A stretch of DNA of 12,595 nt, from positions 1 through 12,595 of the forward strand of contig CAKRLN010000046.1 of the NCBI GenBank assembly GCA_934359535.1. Direction: 5' to 3'. The stretch's first letter is position 1. Every line of letters starts with the position of its first letter. Source of the stretch: an uncultured Lachnospiraceae bacterium (GTDB lineage Bacteria; Bacillota; Clostridia; Lachnospirales; Lachnospiraceae). Shown piece by piece: positions 5,994-11,920 of the stretch. The notes under the pieces were generated by a model. It had not been told where the DNA came from. It saw nothing but the letters and a program-made list of their open reading frames with translations, and did no database searches. A program made the position numbers and the translations under genes.

Positions 5994-6430
5994 TCAATAT
6001 AACTCTAATCTCAAGTCAAAGCCTCCGCCTAAAGCTTTATTATATTTTTGCAACTGACTAATACCACTTCTAGCTCCTCTTGGATTCATTGGCTTCAGCT
6101 CATAAATAGTTCTCGTGTTGAAATCAAGATAGTCTGGACGAATACCATTTATTCTACGATACTCTTTTCCTATGCTAGAAAAGTTATGCGTTGTTTCCTG
6201 AATCTGCAAATACGTTACCTCCTCCGCGAACATACGATATCGCTTGCGAGTAAGAAATTGATTTTGTTGGTATATATGTTCCTACACCGTTACAATATGT
6301 AACATATGATGCAATCCAATAATCGTAACGTTTCCTTATACTTCGATGCAAGATTGTCCTTGCCATAATCAAATTTTTCGGTCATGTTCACTCCACCTGT
6401 CGATGAAGTGAACTTTGACACGTTGTTGTT
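5994..6430 (-). pseudogene. Broken Rhs scrap C / pretoxin / PD-(D/E)XK-like nuclease tip
   Basis: Three pieces lie in a row but in different frames. First, core residues NNNVSKFTSSTGGVNMTEKF and DYGKDNLASKYKE (about 6430-6335). Then, one frame over, the pretoxin SYVTYCNGVGTYIPTKSISY ending with NNA and a stop near 6184. Then the tip, in the frame open from 6233 to 5994: INGIRPDYLDFNTRTIYELK, then NPRGARSGISQLQKYNKALG and LRLELY. The D-x-ExK pattern (D of YLDF, E and K of YELK) is what a PD-(D/E)XK restriction-like nuclease tip would show. It is inactive as one protein because of at least two frame changes. The core part begins at the AAC run 6422-6430, exactly where scrap B stops being core. 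Confidence 0.65.
6185..6310 (-). repeat. 126-bp pretoxin repeat, copy 2
   Basis: Near-identical to 4395-4520 at a constant offset of 1790. Here the repeat ends at the NNA codons and runs out of frame into the PD-(D/E)XK-like tip, while copy 1 continues in frame into the HYH tip. Confidence 0.85.
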
Positions 6431-6480
6431 ACAAGCAACTTGCTATGTACCTGCAAGCATCGTCTTTGTGATACCACAGC

Positions 6481-6575
6481 ACTTGTCAGAAATATTCCTG
6501 AAACCTTTTTAAGGGTTTGGGATTCTCCCAACAATTTGCCTTTTGTCCCCAAAAGGTGATGCTTGTCCAGATGAA
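6481..6575 (-). repeat. Module-boundary repeat R2
   Basis: Begins about 25 nt after the stop of the immunity-like gene at 6601. It contains the stem CCTTTTG (6539-6545) with CAAAAGG (6550-6556), loop TCCC; a second stem TTGGGA/TCCCAA (6517-6531); a CCCTTAAAAAGG stretch; and TGTCAGAAATATTCCTGAAA (6484-6503), a decayed version of the R3 palindrome. Between the repeat and the Rhs scrap at 6430 about 50 nt are unassigned. Confidence 0.6.
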
Positions 6576-6600
6576 ATAGGCTTTAACAGTAGACTAAAAA

Positions 6601-7029
6601 TTAGTCGTTGTCATTTAAAACCACTTCTATCCCTAATAATTCTCGCTTAAGTGTTGGAAGTTTTTGGCAAAATTTTTCCAGTAATCCTATCTCCGTATTG
6701 AGATAAAAGCAACAGTTGTGACTACTGTAATTCCCACCATCATCCAATTCCATATATACTTCTATCAAAATATGTCCCAACCTATCTTTGTGTATAAATT
6801 CAAATGTTATGCATGCGTTGGAATCATCTCCTTTTTTACCATTTTCCCAAAAAAATTCTTTTGTTTTACCTTTAATAAAATCATTTAAGCCATTAAATAA
6901 TGTATCAATGCTATCATCTGATATATATATATCATTTGTAGCTACAACATGACTAGACGCACAGGTGATTTTAACCTGATAGCAAAAAATATCCTGCCAA
7001 ATCTTTTCTATTAAAATATAATCCGTCAT
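6601..7029 (-). CDS. Candidate immunity protein of the 7044-7982 Rhs tip
   Basis: 142 residues from the ATG at 7027-7029. GGAGGAG (7033-7039) is only correctly placed for this start; an ATG four codons earlier is part of that ribosome site itself. Layout: strands at YQVKITCASSHVV and DIYISDDSIDTLFNGLNDFI, then ACITFEFIHKDRLGHILIEV and a helix EKFCQKLPTLKRELLGI at the C-terminus. The order of strands and final amphipathic helix recalls WapI/DUF6228-like small immunity proteins, but I would not name the family firmly. It starts 14 nt after the Rhs tip stop, the usual toxin-then-inhibitor order. It is soluble with no signal peptide. Confidence 0.7.
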   Translation of the reverse strand: MTDYILIEKIWQDIFCYQVKITCASSHVVATNDIYISDDSIDTLFNGLNDFIKGKTKEFFWENGKKGDDSNACITFEFIHKDRLGHILIEVYMELDDGGNYSSHNCCFYLNTEIGLLEKFCQKLPTLKRELLGIEVVLNDND

Positions 7030-7043
7030 TTGCTCCTCCATAT

Positions 7044-7982
7044 TTATTTAAATTTAAAATCATCAAATATTTTTAATGTCTGGTTATAAACATAATGAAT
7101 ATTGATATTGCCTTGTGATGTAGGAACAATTTGCTGCATCTTAACCCACCCTTCAGAAGCTGGCCAACGGGGATCATTCGTAGCTATATCCAGTCGATGA
7201 CCCGCTGACGGATTTGACTTTACTTGTTCCATTGCAAGTTGTTCTCTTAAATTAACCGGTTGTGTTCTACCTGTTGAACCTCGTGATATTGGTTGATTTG
7301 TTTTGGGCGAAGTTGAAGAACCCTTTGTAGATACATACGCACTTCCCCCACCTAAAACAGCACCGCCGGCAGTTACCGCAACGGTTCCCCAATTACCCCT
7401 TGAATTAAACTCTTTTGCAGAACTTGAAGCGGATGCCGCCGACATGACAGCCATTCCATAAACTGTTGCCGACCCTATAAATGCTCCAGCGGCAACAGTG
7501 GACGCCGTTGTAGCTGCAACAACGCCACTGCCAACTGCGGCTATCGCCCCCACTGCAGCGGCAAAACCGCCTGCTGTGACAACAGTTGCTACCGCACATG
7601 CCGCAACCGCTACGGCACCAAGTGCCCAATGCCACCACGCTTCTCCAGTAGGGTCAATTCTGTTTACTGGATTATTTCCGCAATATGCGAACAAATTCAT
7701 ACCAGTCATATCACTACCGGTAGTCAACTGATTATCCGCATTAATAAATCTCTTAACCGCCAGATCATAATATCTGCTCTGGAGATAATACAACCCAGTC
7801 TCAGAGTCATAATAATATCCACGATAGCGAAGAGGATTGTCATTGGCGATGTGGATTGAATCTGTAATCGCCGCATCATTGGCATCGGTAACAGAAATTA
7901 CATTTCCCCAAGCATCATAGTTGTATTTGGCAACAACTGCGCCTGTGCCGTCGTAAATTTTGATGTTTTTATTTCCATTTTT
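7044..7982 (-). pseudogene. Rhs C-terminal fragment with toxin tip (displaced or orphan)
   Basis: 312 residues are open after the TGA of the zincin-like gene, with which it is in the same frame. Core part: IYDGTGAVVAKYNYDAWGNV, then LRYRGYYYDSETGLYYLQSR, then NLFAYCGNNPVNRIDPTG, the canonical Rhs C-terminal signature. A long Ala/Gly/Val-rich hydrophobic segment follows (about residues 115-190), then Ser/Thr linker, then the tip: NLREQLAMEQVKSNPSAG, DPRWPASEGWVKMQQ, INIHYVYNQTLKIFDDFKFK. The tip is of a kind seen at the end of many polymorphic toxins; an RNase-like fold is possible but not shown. No upstream Rhs barrel, signal peptide or ribosome site is present, so alone it is a displaced tip. 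It could be rejoined to a core by recombination across the conserved part. Confidence 0.75.
7760..7960 (-). repeat. Rhs core repeat, copy 1
   Basis: Aligns at an offset of 1145 with 8905-9105, estimated by eye at 85-90 percent identity. It encodes the DGTGAVVAxYNYDAWGN to YRGYYYDSETG part of the core in both Rhs fragments. Confidence 0.8.
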
Positions 7983-8465
7983 TCAAGGGTGGTCACACGT
8001 CATAGAATATTCATCGATTATATAATTTGAATATCTTGTCGCCTGTTGTTCTCTGCCTTTTGGAGTAAGCTGAATATCATTTATCCATTGATAGTAATGT
8101 GTTAACTCATGGGCTAATGTTGCAAGAATTGTTGCAAGTGCATTGTCTTTACCATTTCGGCTTTGTAAATCATCATAATCGCCAGTTGCAATTTTTATGT
8201 ACGGCTCTGTATAATATGAAAATGGTTCAAAAAAACTGCCTACTGCTGTTTCACCATCCTGTGTTCGGACGGTCTTGCTTCCTTTAACATAAACAGGAAC
8301 TCTCAACGGAAAATAATACTCGGCTCGCAACCACCGTGCAAACTGTGTACATGCTCTTTTTACCTCAGGGTCAACCGAGCTTTCATATCTAAAACGGATT
8401 CCGGTTCGTCTTTTGACTTCGCTGTCAAGATTCTTTTGCCAATTGGTAAGTGTCCAAATATGCAT
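7983..8465 (-). CDS. HELTH zincin-like protein in immunity position
   Basis: 160 residues, ATG at 8463-8465, only 2 nt after the stop of the Rhs tip, with AGGAAG about 9 nt upstream. Residues 119-123 are HELTH in ATLAHELTHYYQW, a full HExxH zinc-metalloprotease motif, preceded by the substrate-edge-like strand PYIKIATGDY (88-97). A possible third ligand is E152 in IIDEY. It has the size of SprT-like or minimal gluzincin domains and no signal peptide. I recall homologues next to Rhs fragments that end in a KKQGRE...HRKY tip, the same pairing as here, so it is probably the partner or immunity protein of that tip, perhaps acting by cleavage or by a dead zincin fold. All putative catalytic residues are retained, so activity is plausible. 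Confidence 0.7.
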   Translation of the reverse strand: MHIWTLTNWQKNLDSEVKRRTGIRFRYESSVDPEVKRACTQFARWLRAEYYFPLRVPVYVKGSKTVRTQDGETAVGSFFEPFSYYTEPYIKIATGDYDDLQSRNGKDNALATILATLAHELTHYYQWINDIQLTPKGREQQATRYSNYIIDEYSMTCDHP

Positions 8466-8467
8466 TT

Positions 8468-9226
8468 TTAATACTTCCTATGATCTCTGCCCGGCGTGTG
8501 TTTTTTGGGAGGTTTAGGCGTAGACCTTGGTTTCCAATTTTTATTTTTCCGGGCTTTGTTTTTGTGCTCACGCCCTTGCTTTTTCTGCCCCGGGCGAGCA
8601 TACGAATCAGGTTCGTTTTTTCTTACAGTTGATGTATATACGATTACACCAACCATAGTTACCGTTGCAATAGCGACAGTTCCAACTATAACCCACCCAA
8701 CAGGATTCCATGCGTTTGCGACTCCAATTGTTCCTGCTGTTGCCAAATATCCGCCCCCCGCAATTGCAAAAGCCCAGAAACCATCTAAGTCACACATATT
8801 AACAGAATTGTTAAAGCAATATGCAAACACATTGTATTGTGCAAAGTTTTCAAAATTTGCCGTTAATGTGTCAGACGAATCCGCATTTGTCCACCGATCA
8901 ACTTCAGGATCATAATAACGGCTGGATACATAGTAGAACCCAGTCTCAGAGTCGTAATAATACCCACGATAGCGAAGCGGGTTAACATTGGCGATGTGGG
9001 TCGAATCTGTAATCGTTGTACCATTGGCATCGGTGACAGAAATCACATTGCCCCAAGCGTCATAGTTGTAGTTGGCAACAACCGCGCCTGTGCCGTCGTA
9101 AATGCGAATAACATCTCCGCGCCAGTTGCAGACAAAGTAGTAGTCGATTATCGTACTGCCGTTCTTACAGCGAACACCGGAGGGGTTGTCGTCGGCATCA
9201 TAGAAGAACCACAGCTCTGTCGTATT
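8468..9226 (-). pseudogene. Rhs C-terminal fragment with short basic tip
   Basis: 252 residues are open after an in-frame TAA at 9227-9229. The only start-like codon is a GTG at 9046 inside the core and without a ribosome site. Core: FFYDADDNPSGVRCKNGST, IYDGTGAVVANYNYDAWGNV, LRYRGYYYDSETGFYYVSSR, NVFAYCFNNSVNMCDLDG. Two hydrophobic segments follow (FAIAGGGYLATAGTIGVA; GWVIVGTVAIATVTMVGVIV). The tip is only about 42 residues and very basic: RPGQKKQGREHKNKARKNKN, then PPKKHTPGRDHRKY at the end. Whether this basic tail is the whole toxin or a remnant is unclear. It is the best preserved core fragment of the array and is followed without gap by the zincin-like gene. Upstream it breaks off abruptly next to hairpin R1. 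Confidence 0.75.
8905..9105 (-). repeat. Rhs core repeat, copy 2
   Basis: Partner of 7760-7960. The two copies in direct orientation 1145 bp apart provide substrate for recombination that would delete the zincin-like gene and one tip. Confidence 0.8.
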
Positions 9227-9242
9227 TTAGCTTGGGGTCATT

Positions 9243-9285
9243 CCAGTGGTGTCGCCTTTTGTCACCAAAAGGCGACACCTTCTGG
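9243..9285 (-). repeat. Module-boundary hairpin R1 (18 bp of stem)
   Basis: GGTGTCGCCTTTTG (9248-9261) pairs perfectly with CAAAAGGCGACACC (9266-9279) around a 4-nt loop. CCAG (9243-9246) and CTGG (9282-9285) extend it by 4 bp after a small internal loop. It lies 11 nt after the stop at 9297 and about 15 nt before the broken edge of the Rhs fragment. It lacks a T-run, so a simple terminator reading is weak. Confidence 0.75.
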
Positions 9286-9296
9286 TATAGTAAAAA

Positions 9297-9848
9297 CTAT
9301 CCATACACTTGATTAATAATCTTCGAAGAAATTTGTTCCCATTGAGGATAATCTCTAAGAATATCTTCATATGATCGTGTCAGAACACCCCCGAGAATTT
9401 TGCCTTCTTCTCTTGCTTTTTTTGAGCTGAAAGAAAAGCATTTGAAATTATCTCGTATACTTGGATTTGAAAAATAATCCGTATCAACCTTGTCCGATAG
9501 AAATCCAACAAGTTCGTCTGTGTAATCCTGCATTATCACTGAAACTGCACCGTATAGGTTGCTGCGCCAAATATCCGCCTGCCGCATTTCTTCTTTGGTG
9601 TATTTTTGCCAAAACTTCTTTTGTGGCAGCACCATTGGTTTCTCAACTAATTGAATCAATTCATCAAACGACAACTGCGGCATTAATTCAAATCCATTTT
9701 CCTGTCCCCAGCCAAAATCATATAGCAGTCTTTTGCGATATAATTCTCCTGTTTCAGCATTTATATAGAGACCATCCTGTTGTTTTAAAAATATTGTTCC
9801 TTCATAGTCAGGGGAAAGGTGAATTGTAATATAAAAATATCGTTTCAA
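9297..9848 (-). CDS. Immunity-like hypothetical protein, TTG start
   Basis: 183 residues. Translation starts at TTG (9846-9848), supported by AGGAG with the core at 9855-9858 and 6-nt spacing; no in-frame ATG lies near. No family is recognised. Visible elements are an N-terminal strand pair (RYFYITIHLSPDYEGTIFL) with DGLYINAETGELYRKRLLYD, a middle helix LSFDELIQLVEKPMV, a KKFWQKYTKEEMRQADIWRS helix and a C-terminal RSYEDILRDYPQWEQISSKI helix. There is no membrane segment. Size and the position directly before a hairpin and an Rhs fragment suggest an orphan immunity gene whose own toxin tip has been lost. A possible promoter lies at 9896-9923. Confidence 0.6.
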   Translation of the reverse strand: MKRYFYITIHLSPDYEGTIFLKQQDGLYINAETGELYRKRLLYDFGWGQENGFELMPQLSFDELIQLVEKPMVLPQKKFWQKYTKEEMRQADIWRSNLYGAVSVIMQDYTDELVGFLSDKVDTDYFSNPSIRDNFKCFSFSSKKAREEGKILGGVLTRSYEDILRDYPQWEQISSKIINQVYG

Positions 9849-9895
9849 AATCTTCTCCTATCTCATTTGAAAGCACCATCGATTTTCTATTTTAC

Positions 9896-9923
9896 AGTAT
9901 AATTGTTAAGCGGTTGCTGTCAC
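9896..9923 (-). promoter_or_regulatory. Possible promoter for the array's first gene
   Basis: On the minus strand GTGACA (9918-9923), 16-nt spacer, TATACT (9896-9901), about 48 nt upstream of the TTG start at 9848. Both boxes match 5 of 6. It would allow transcription of the immunity array without a full Rhs gene. Confidence 0.4.
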
Positions 9924-9994
9924 AGCCCATCAACCCGAGCATTAAATCCGTCTATAGAACTTCGATATGTTCTTTTTACTCTCCGGAATTGACT

Positions 9995-10384
9995 TTATCG
10001 TTTATGCAAAAGCAAACACAAGTTGCTTTCCCAAACCTCATCCCCACACTTCTTTGCGTTTTCAATGCAAACATTTATCGCATCACGGATAGAATCGTTA
10101 TCTGCGTATCTTTGCAGCCTATTCAAGATGCAAAAAGCCCCCGGCCAATTCATGTCCTGCAGCCATCCTAACAAGTCAACTAAATAAGGCTTAAGATTTT
10201 CATCGCTTTTCTCTGCTATGATTGCGGCACAACCTTCCCATACATTTTTATTATGCTCTGGTGTTAACGGTTGTATAAACGGAATGATTGTTTCCGTGTC
10301 CCTTGCCAATGATACTCCTTTGATTCGAATTTCGGATGGCATATGCCAATCGATCATATCCATAATTTCTGCAATATCTGCCAT
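9995..10384 (-). CDS. DUF5071 domain protein
   Basis: 129 residues from the ATG at 10382-10384, with GGGGGTG 6 nt upstream; a TTG six codons earlier is less likely. The central DLLGWLQDMNWPGAFCIL is the signature of DUF5071, a small all-helical HEAT-like domain, followed by a helix pair (SIRDAINVCIENAKKCGDEV and WESNLCLLL). The biochemical role of DUF5071 is unknown; genes of this kind are often found among immunity-type genes in Firmicutes. It is transcribed in the same direction as the array but separated from it by about 145 nt. Its leader resembles that of the next upstream gene, hinting that both came as related cassettes. Confidence 0.75.
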   Translation of the reverse strand: MADIAEIMDMIDWHMPSEIRIKGVSLARDTETIIPFIQPLTPEHNKNVWEGCAAIIAEKSDENLKPYLVDLLGWLQDMNWPGAFCILNRLQRYADNDSIRDAINVCIENAKKCGDEVWESNLCLLLHKR

Positions 10385-10439
10385 TTTAACACCCCCGTTC
10401 AATTTAACGGCAACCGACTAAACAGCTTGTGTTTCAATC

Positions 10440-10490
10440 GAACTCCCGCTTCGGATTTTCTGTTTATTTATTCTGCCGCAGTTTTATAAA
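10440..10490 (-). repeat. Leader repeat L1 before the DUF5071 gene
   Basis: The minus strand carries ACTGCGGCAGAAT, then AAATAAACAGAAAATCCGAA and GCGGGA. It aligns with 10790-10845 except for a small insertion there. It lies between the two small genes, in the 5' leader of the DUF5071 gene. Confidence 0.6.
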
Positions 10491-10492
10491 AT

Positions 10493-10768
10493 TTACATCT
10501 TTCTCCCATGTAAATCTTTAATAATTTTTCTCGCAATCGTTTCGCATTCCTGCGGACTTTTGTCAAATGTCCCGGCATCGAAATCCCGGACAAATATATT
10601 ATATATATCGTTTTTCAATGTTTCAACATCGGTATCAGAAGTCAGTATTTGCGCCAGCTCCATGCTGATATCGTCGTATTCATCGGAGGGGCAGCGGCAG
10701 CAGGTCAGAAGATCGACCGGATCCCACCCGTCGATTATCACTTTTACTTTTTCAAATGCCTCGCGCAT
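10493..10768 (-). CDS. DUF1871-like small protein
   Basis: 91 residues, start ATG at 10766-10768 with GAAGG and 6-nt spacing. The N-terminus FEKVKVIIDGWDPVDLL, a middle SDEYDDISMELAQIL and the end ECETIARKIIKDL match the helical layout of DUF1871-type proteins (WDPxxLL, then CPxDEYDxE, then the NIF helix region). The function of that family is unknown; members are cytosolic, about 80-95 residues, and frequent beside toxin islands. A CCRCP cluster at 23-27 sits where the family often has CP. The leader upstream is a paralogue of the one in front of the DUF5071 gene. Confidence 0.65.
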   Translation of the reverse strand: MREAFEKVKVIIDGWDPVDLLTCCRCPSDEYDDISMELAQILTSDTDVETLKNDIYNIFVRDFDAGTFDKSPQECETIARKIIKDLHGRKM

Positions 10769-10789
10769 AAAACACCTTCTTTTCTCTCA

Positions 10790-10845
10790 CTTTCCCGTTT
10801 CGAATTTTCTGTTTATTTTCAATTGTTCTGCCGTAGTTCTATAAA
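10790..10845 (-). repeat. Leader repeat L2 before the DUF1871-like gene
   Basis: The minus strand has ACTACGGCAGAAC, then AAATAAACAGAAAATTCGAA and ACGGGA, aligning with L1 at 10440-10490. In both places the repeat lies in the untranslated leader 20-60 nt before a small gene. The rest of 10846-11011 holds no gene. Confidence 0.6.
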
Positions 10846-10983
10846 TTATATATCGCATTGGGGTGATTCTATATAATGCAGTTGGCATTTGAATTGGCTC
10901 GGGCGTTTTCAATATAATTACCCATCACACCATTCACGCACACTGAATTAAATTTAAGTTTCCCGGATTTTCACTCGGATTTA

Positions 10984-11007
10984 GGACAAACCAGCGGTAG
11001 TTTGTTC
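10984..11007 (-). terminator. Weak hairpin after the membrane protein gene
   Basis: GGACAAAC (10984-10991) pairs with GTTTGTTC (11000-11007) over 8 bp with one G-U pair. It lies 4 nt after the stop at 11012, but no T-run follows, so termination is uncertain. Confidence 0.35.
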
Positions 11008-11011
11008 AGTG

Positions 11012-11497
11012 TTATTTAAACGTATACTCTCCCCTAAAAAAGCCAACAAATCTTCCTTTTTTATCACGCGATGTTATATGCGAAAGATTAAAAATAGCCG
11101 TTGCAATTGCTGTTGCTTCATGAATTGCGTAAGTTACTATAATAACCCAGCTAATTTCTCTTACGAGATAATAAGTTACACTCACTATCGCAAGAGTTAT
11201 TATAAAAACAACAATTAAAACCACATCTACAAGATGATACTTCTCGATATTGGGGCTAAAATCCTGCTCGGGAAGACTCTTTATCGTCGTTCTTATGTAG
11301 CGCATAGTTTTTCTTTTGAAATATTGTTCTTTTCGCCACTCACGCTTTTGTCGGTTAGTTAAGCCCTTCTCAAACAAAAAAGTTACAATAGATTTATATA
11401 CCCAATGATTATAAATTCCGTTTATGATAATTGCAATTATTACAAGGCTTATAGGCAACCGCCTCATTTCATTTAAATCATCTAAAGGAAGTAGCAT
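11012..11497 (-). CDS. Hypothetical three-helix membrane protein
   Basis: 161 residues, no family recognised. Hydrophobic segments are at about 14-36 (ISLVIIAIIINGIY...), 90-111 (VDVVLIVVFIITLAIVSV) and 114-135 (VREISWVIIVTYAI). Between the first and second lies a very basic stretch, LTNRQKREWRKEQYFKRK (about 46-63), expected on the cytoplasmic side. The C-terminus is also basic (SRDKKGRFVGFFRGEY). The start ATG at 11495-11497 has only a weak ribosome site (AAGGACGGTG). A good promoter precedes it. Small membrane proteins in toxin islands can be inhibitors of membrane-active toxins, but nothing in the sequence shows that here. Confidence 0.7.
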   Translation of the reverse strand: MLLPLDDLNEMRRLPISLVIIAIIINGIYNHWVYKSIVTFLFEKGLTNRQKREWRKEQYFKRKTMRYIRTTIKSLPEQDFSPNIEKYHLVDVVLIVVFIITLAIVSVTYYLVREISWVIIVTYAIHEATAIATAIFNLSHITSRDKKGRFVGFFRGEYTFK

Positions 11498-11537
11498 TTA
11501 TTTATCACCGTCCTTATTTCAATTCTCCCTGATTATA

Positions 11538-11566
11538 AGTATAACAGCAAACATTTCCGGTATCAA
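11538..11566 (-). promoter_or_regulatory. Promoter of the membrane protein gene
   Basis: On the minus strand TTGATA (11561-11566), 17-nt spacer, TATACT (11538-11543), 40 nt before the start codon. Confidence 0.6.
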
Positions 11567-11920
11567 TAAACAATCGCAAAAATTGACACTTTGCGCAGAC
11601 AAGTACGCAAGTTTGCCGTATACAAAGCTCCGCCCGAACAATCGGACGGAGCTTTCGGCATCTGATTTACAGCAAGTCCATTATTTATATATCATTTCCT
11701 GTCCGATACTTCCGAAAAACGTCAGAAGAATCATCGGTTCGCAACAGAGAAGATATTATAGCCCTGAACCGTCGCCGATTGTCATTTGCATCTTCTCAAA
11801 ATTTTATTTTCTCTCTTTCGGTCGCCGCTGCGATGCTTCGCGCCTCCAGCGCGCCGAGCCCAATGCTAAAGCTTGCTGTTATATTCCGGGTCGCCCGGAA
11901 ATTTGATTGCACAGTTTTTG
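11567..11920. other. Gene-free stretch with two hairpins
   Basis: No convincing gene was seen on either strand. At 11624-11655 AAAGCTCCG-CCG pairs with CGG-CGGAGCTTT (12 bp with one mismatch, loop AACAAT), a terminator-like stem without a U-tract. At 11884-11900 TTCCGGG-TCG-CCCGGAA is a perfect 7-bp stem, placed just after the stop of the small frameshifted gene on the minus strand. The open frames across the stretch look like chance. Confidence 0.4.

Noticed and set aside
4395..6310. Direct repeats as a CRISPR array
   Set aside because: Only two copies, 126 bp long, 1.8 kb apart and encoding peptide; there are no regular spacers or cas genes.
6481..6575. Reading boundary repeats R2 and R3 as coding (for example a GGQRADCWDNT-like frame)
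   Set aside because: The frame is not kept between R2 and R3, and the pairing pattern of stems is better conserved than any peptide.
7498..7731. Ala/Thr-rich + strand open frame
   Set aside because: Mirror image of the low-complexity Ala/Gly/Val segment in the Rhs pretoxin region on the minus strand.
8468..9046. Treating the Rhs fragment as a complete gene starting at GTG 9046
   Set aside because: The GTG has no ribosome site and lies inside conserved Rhs core that remains open up to 9226, so it is a truncated fragment.
11624..11655. Intrinsic terminator for a gene at 11498-11920
   Set aside because: The hairpin is good, but there is no T-run and no gene on either side that it would serve.
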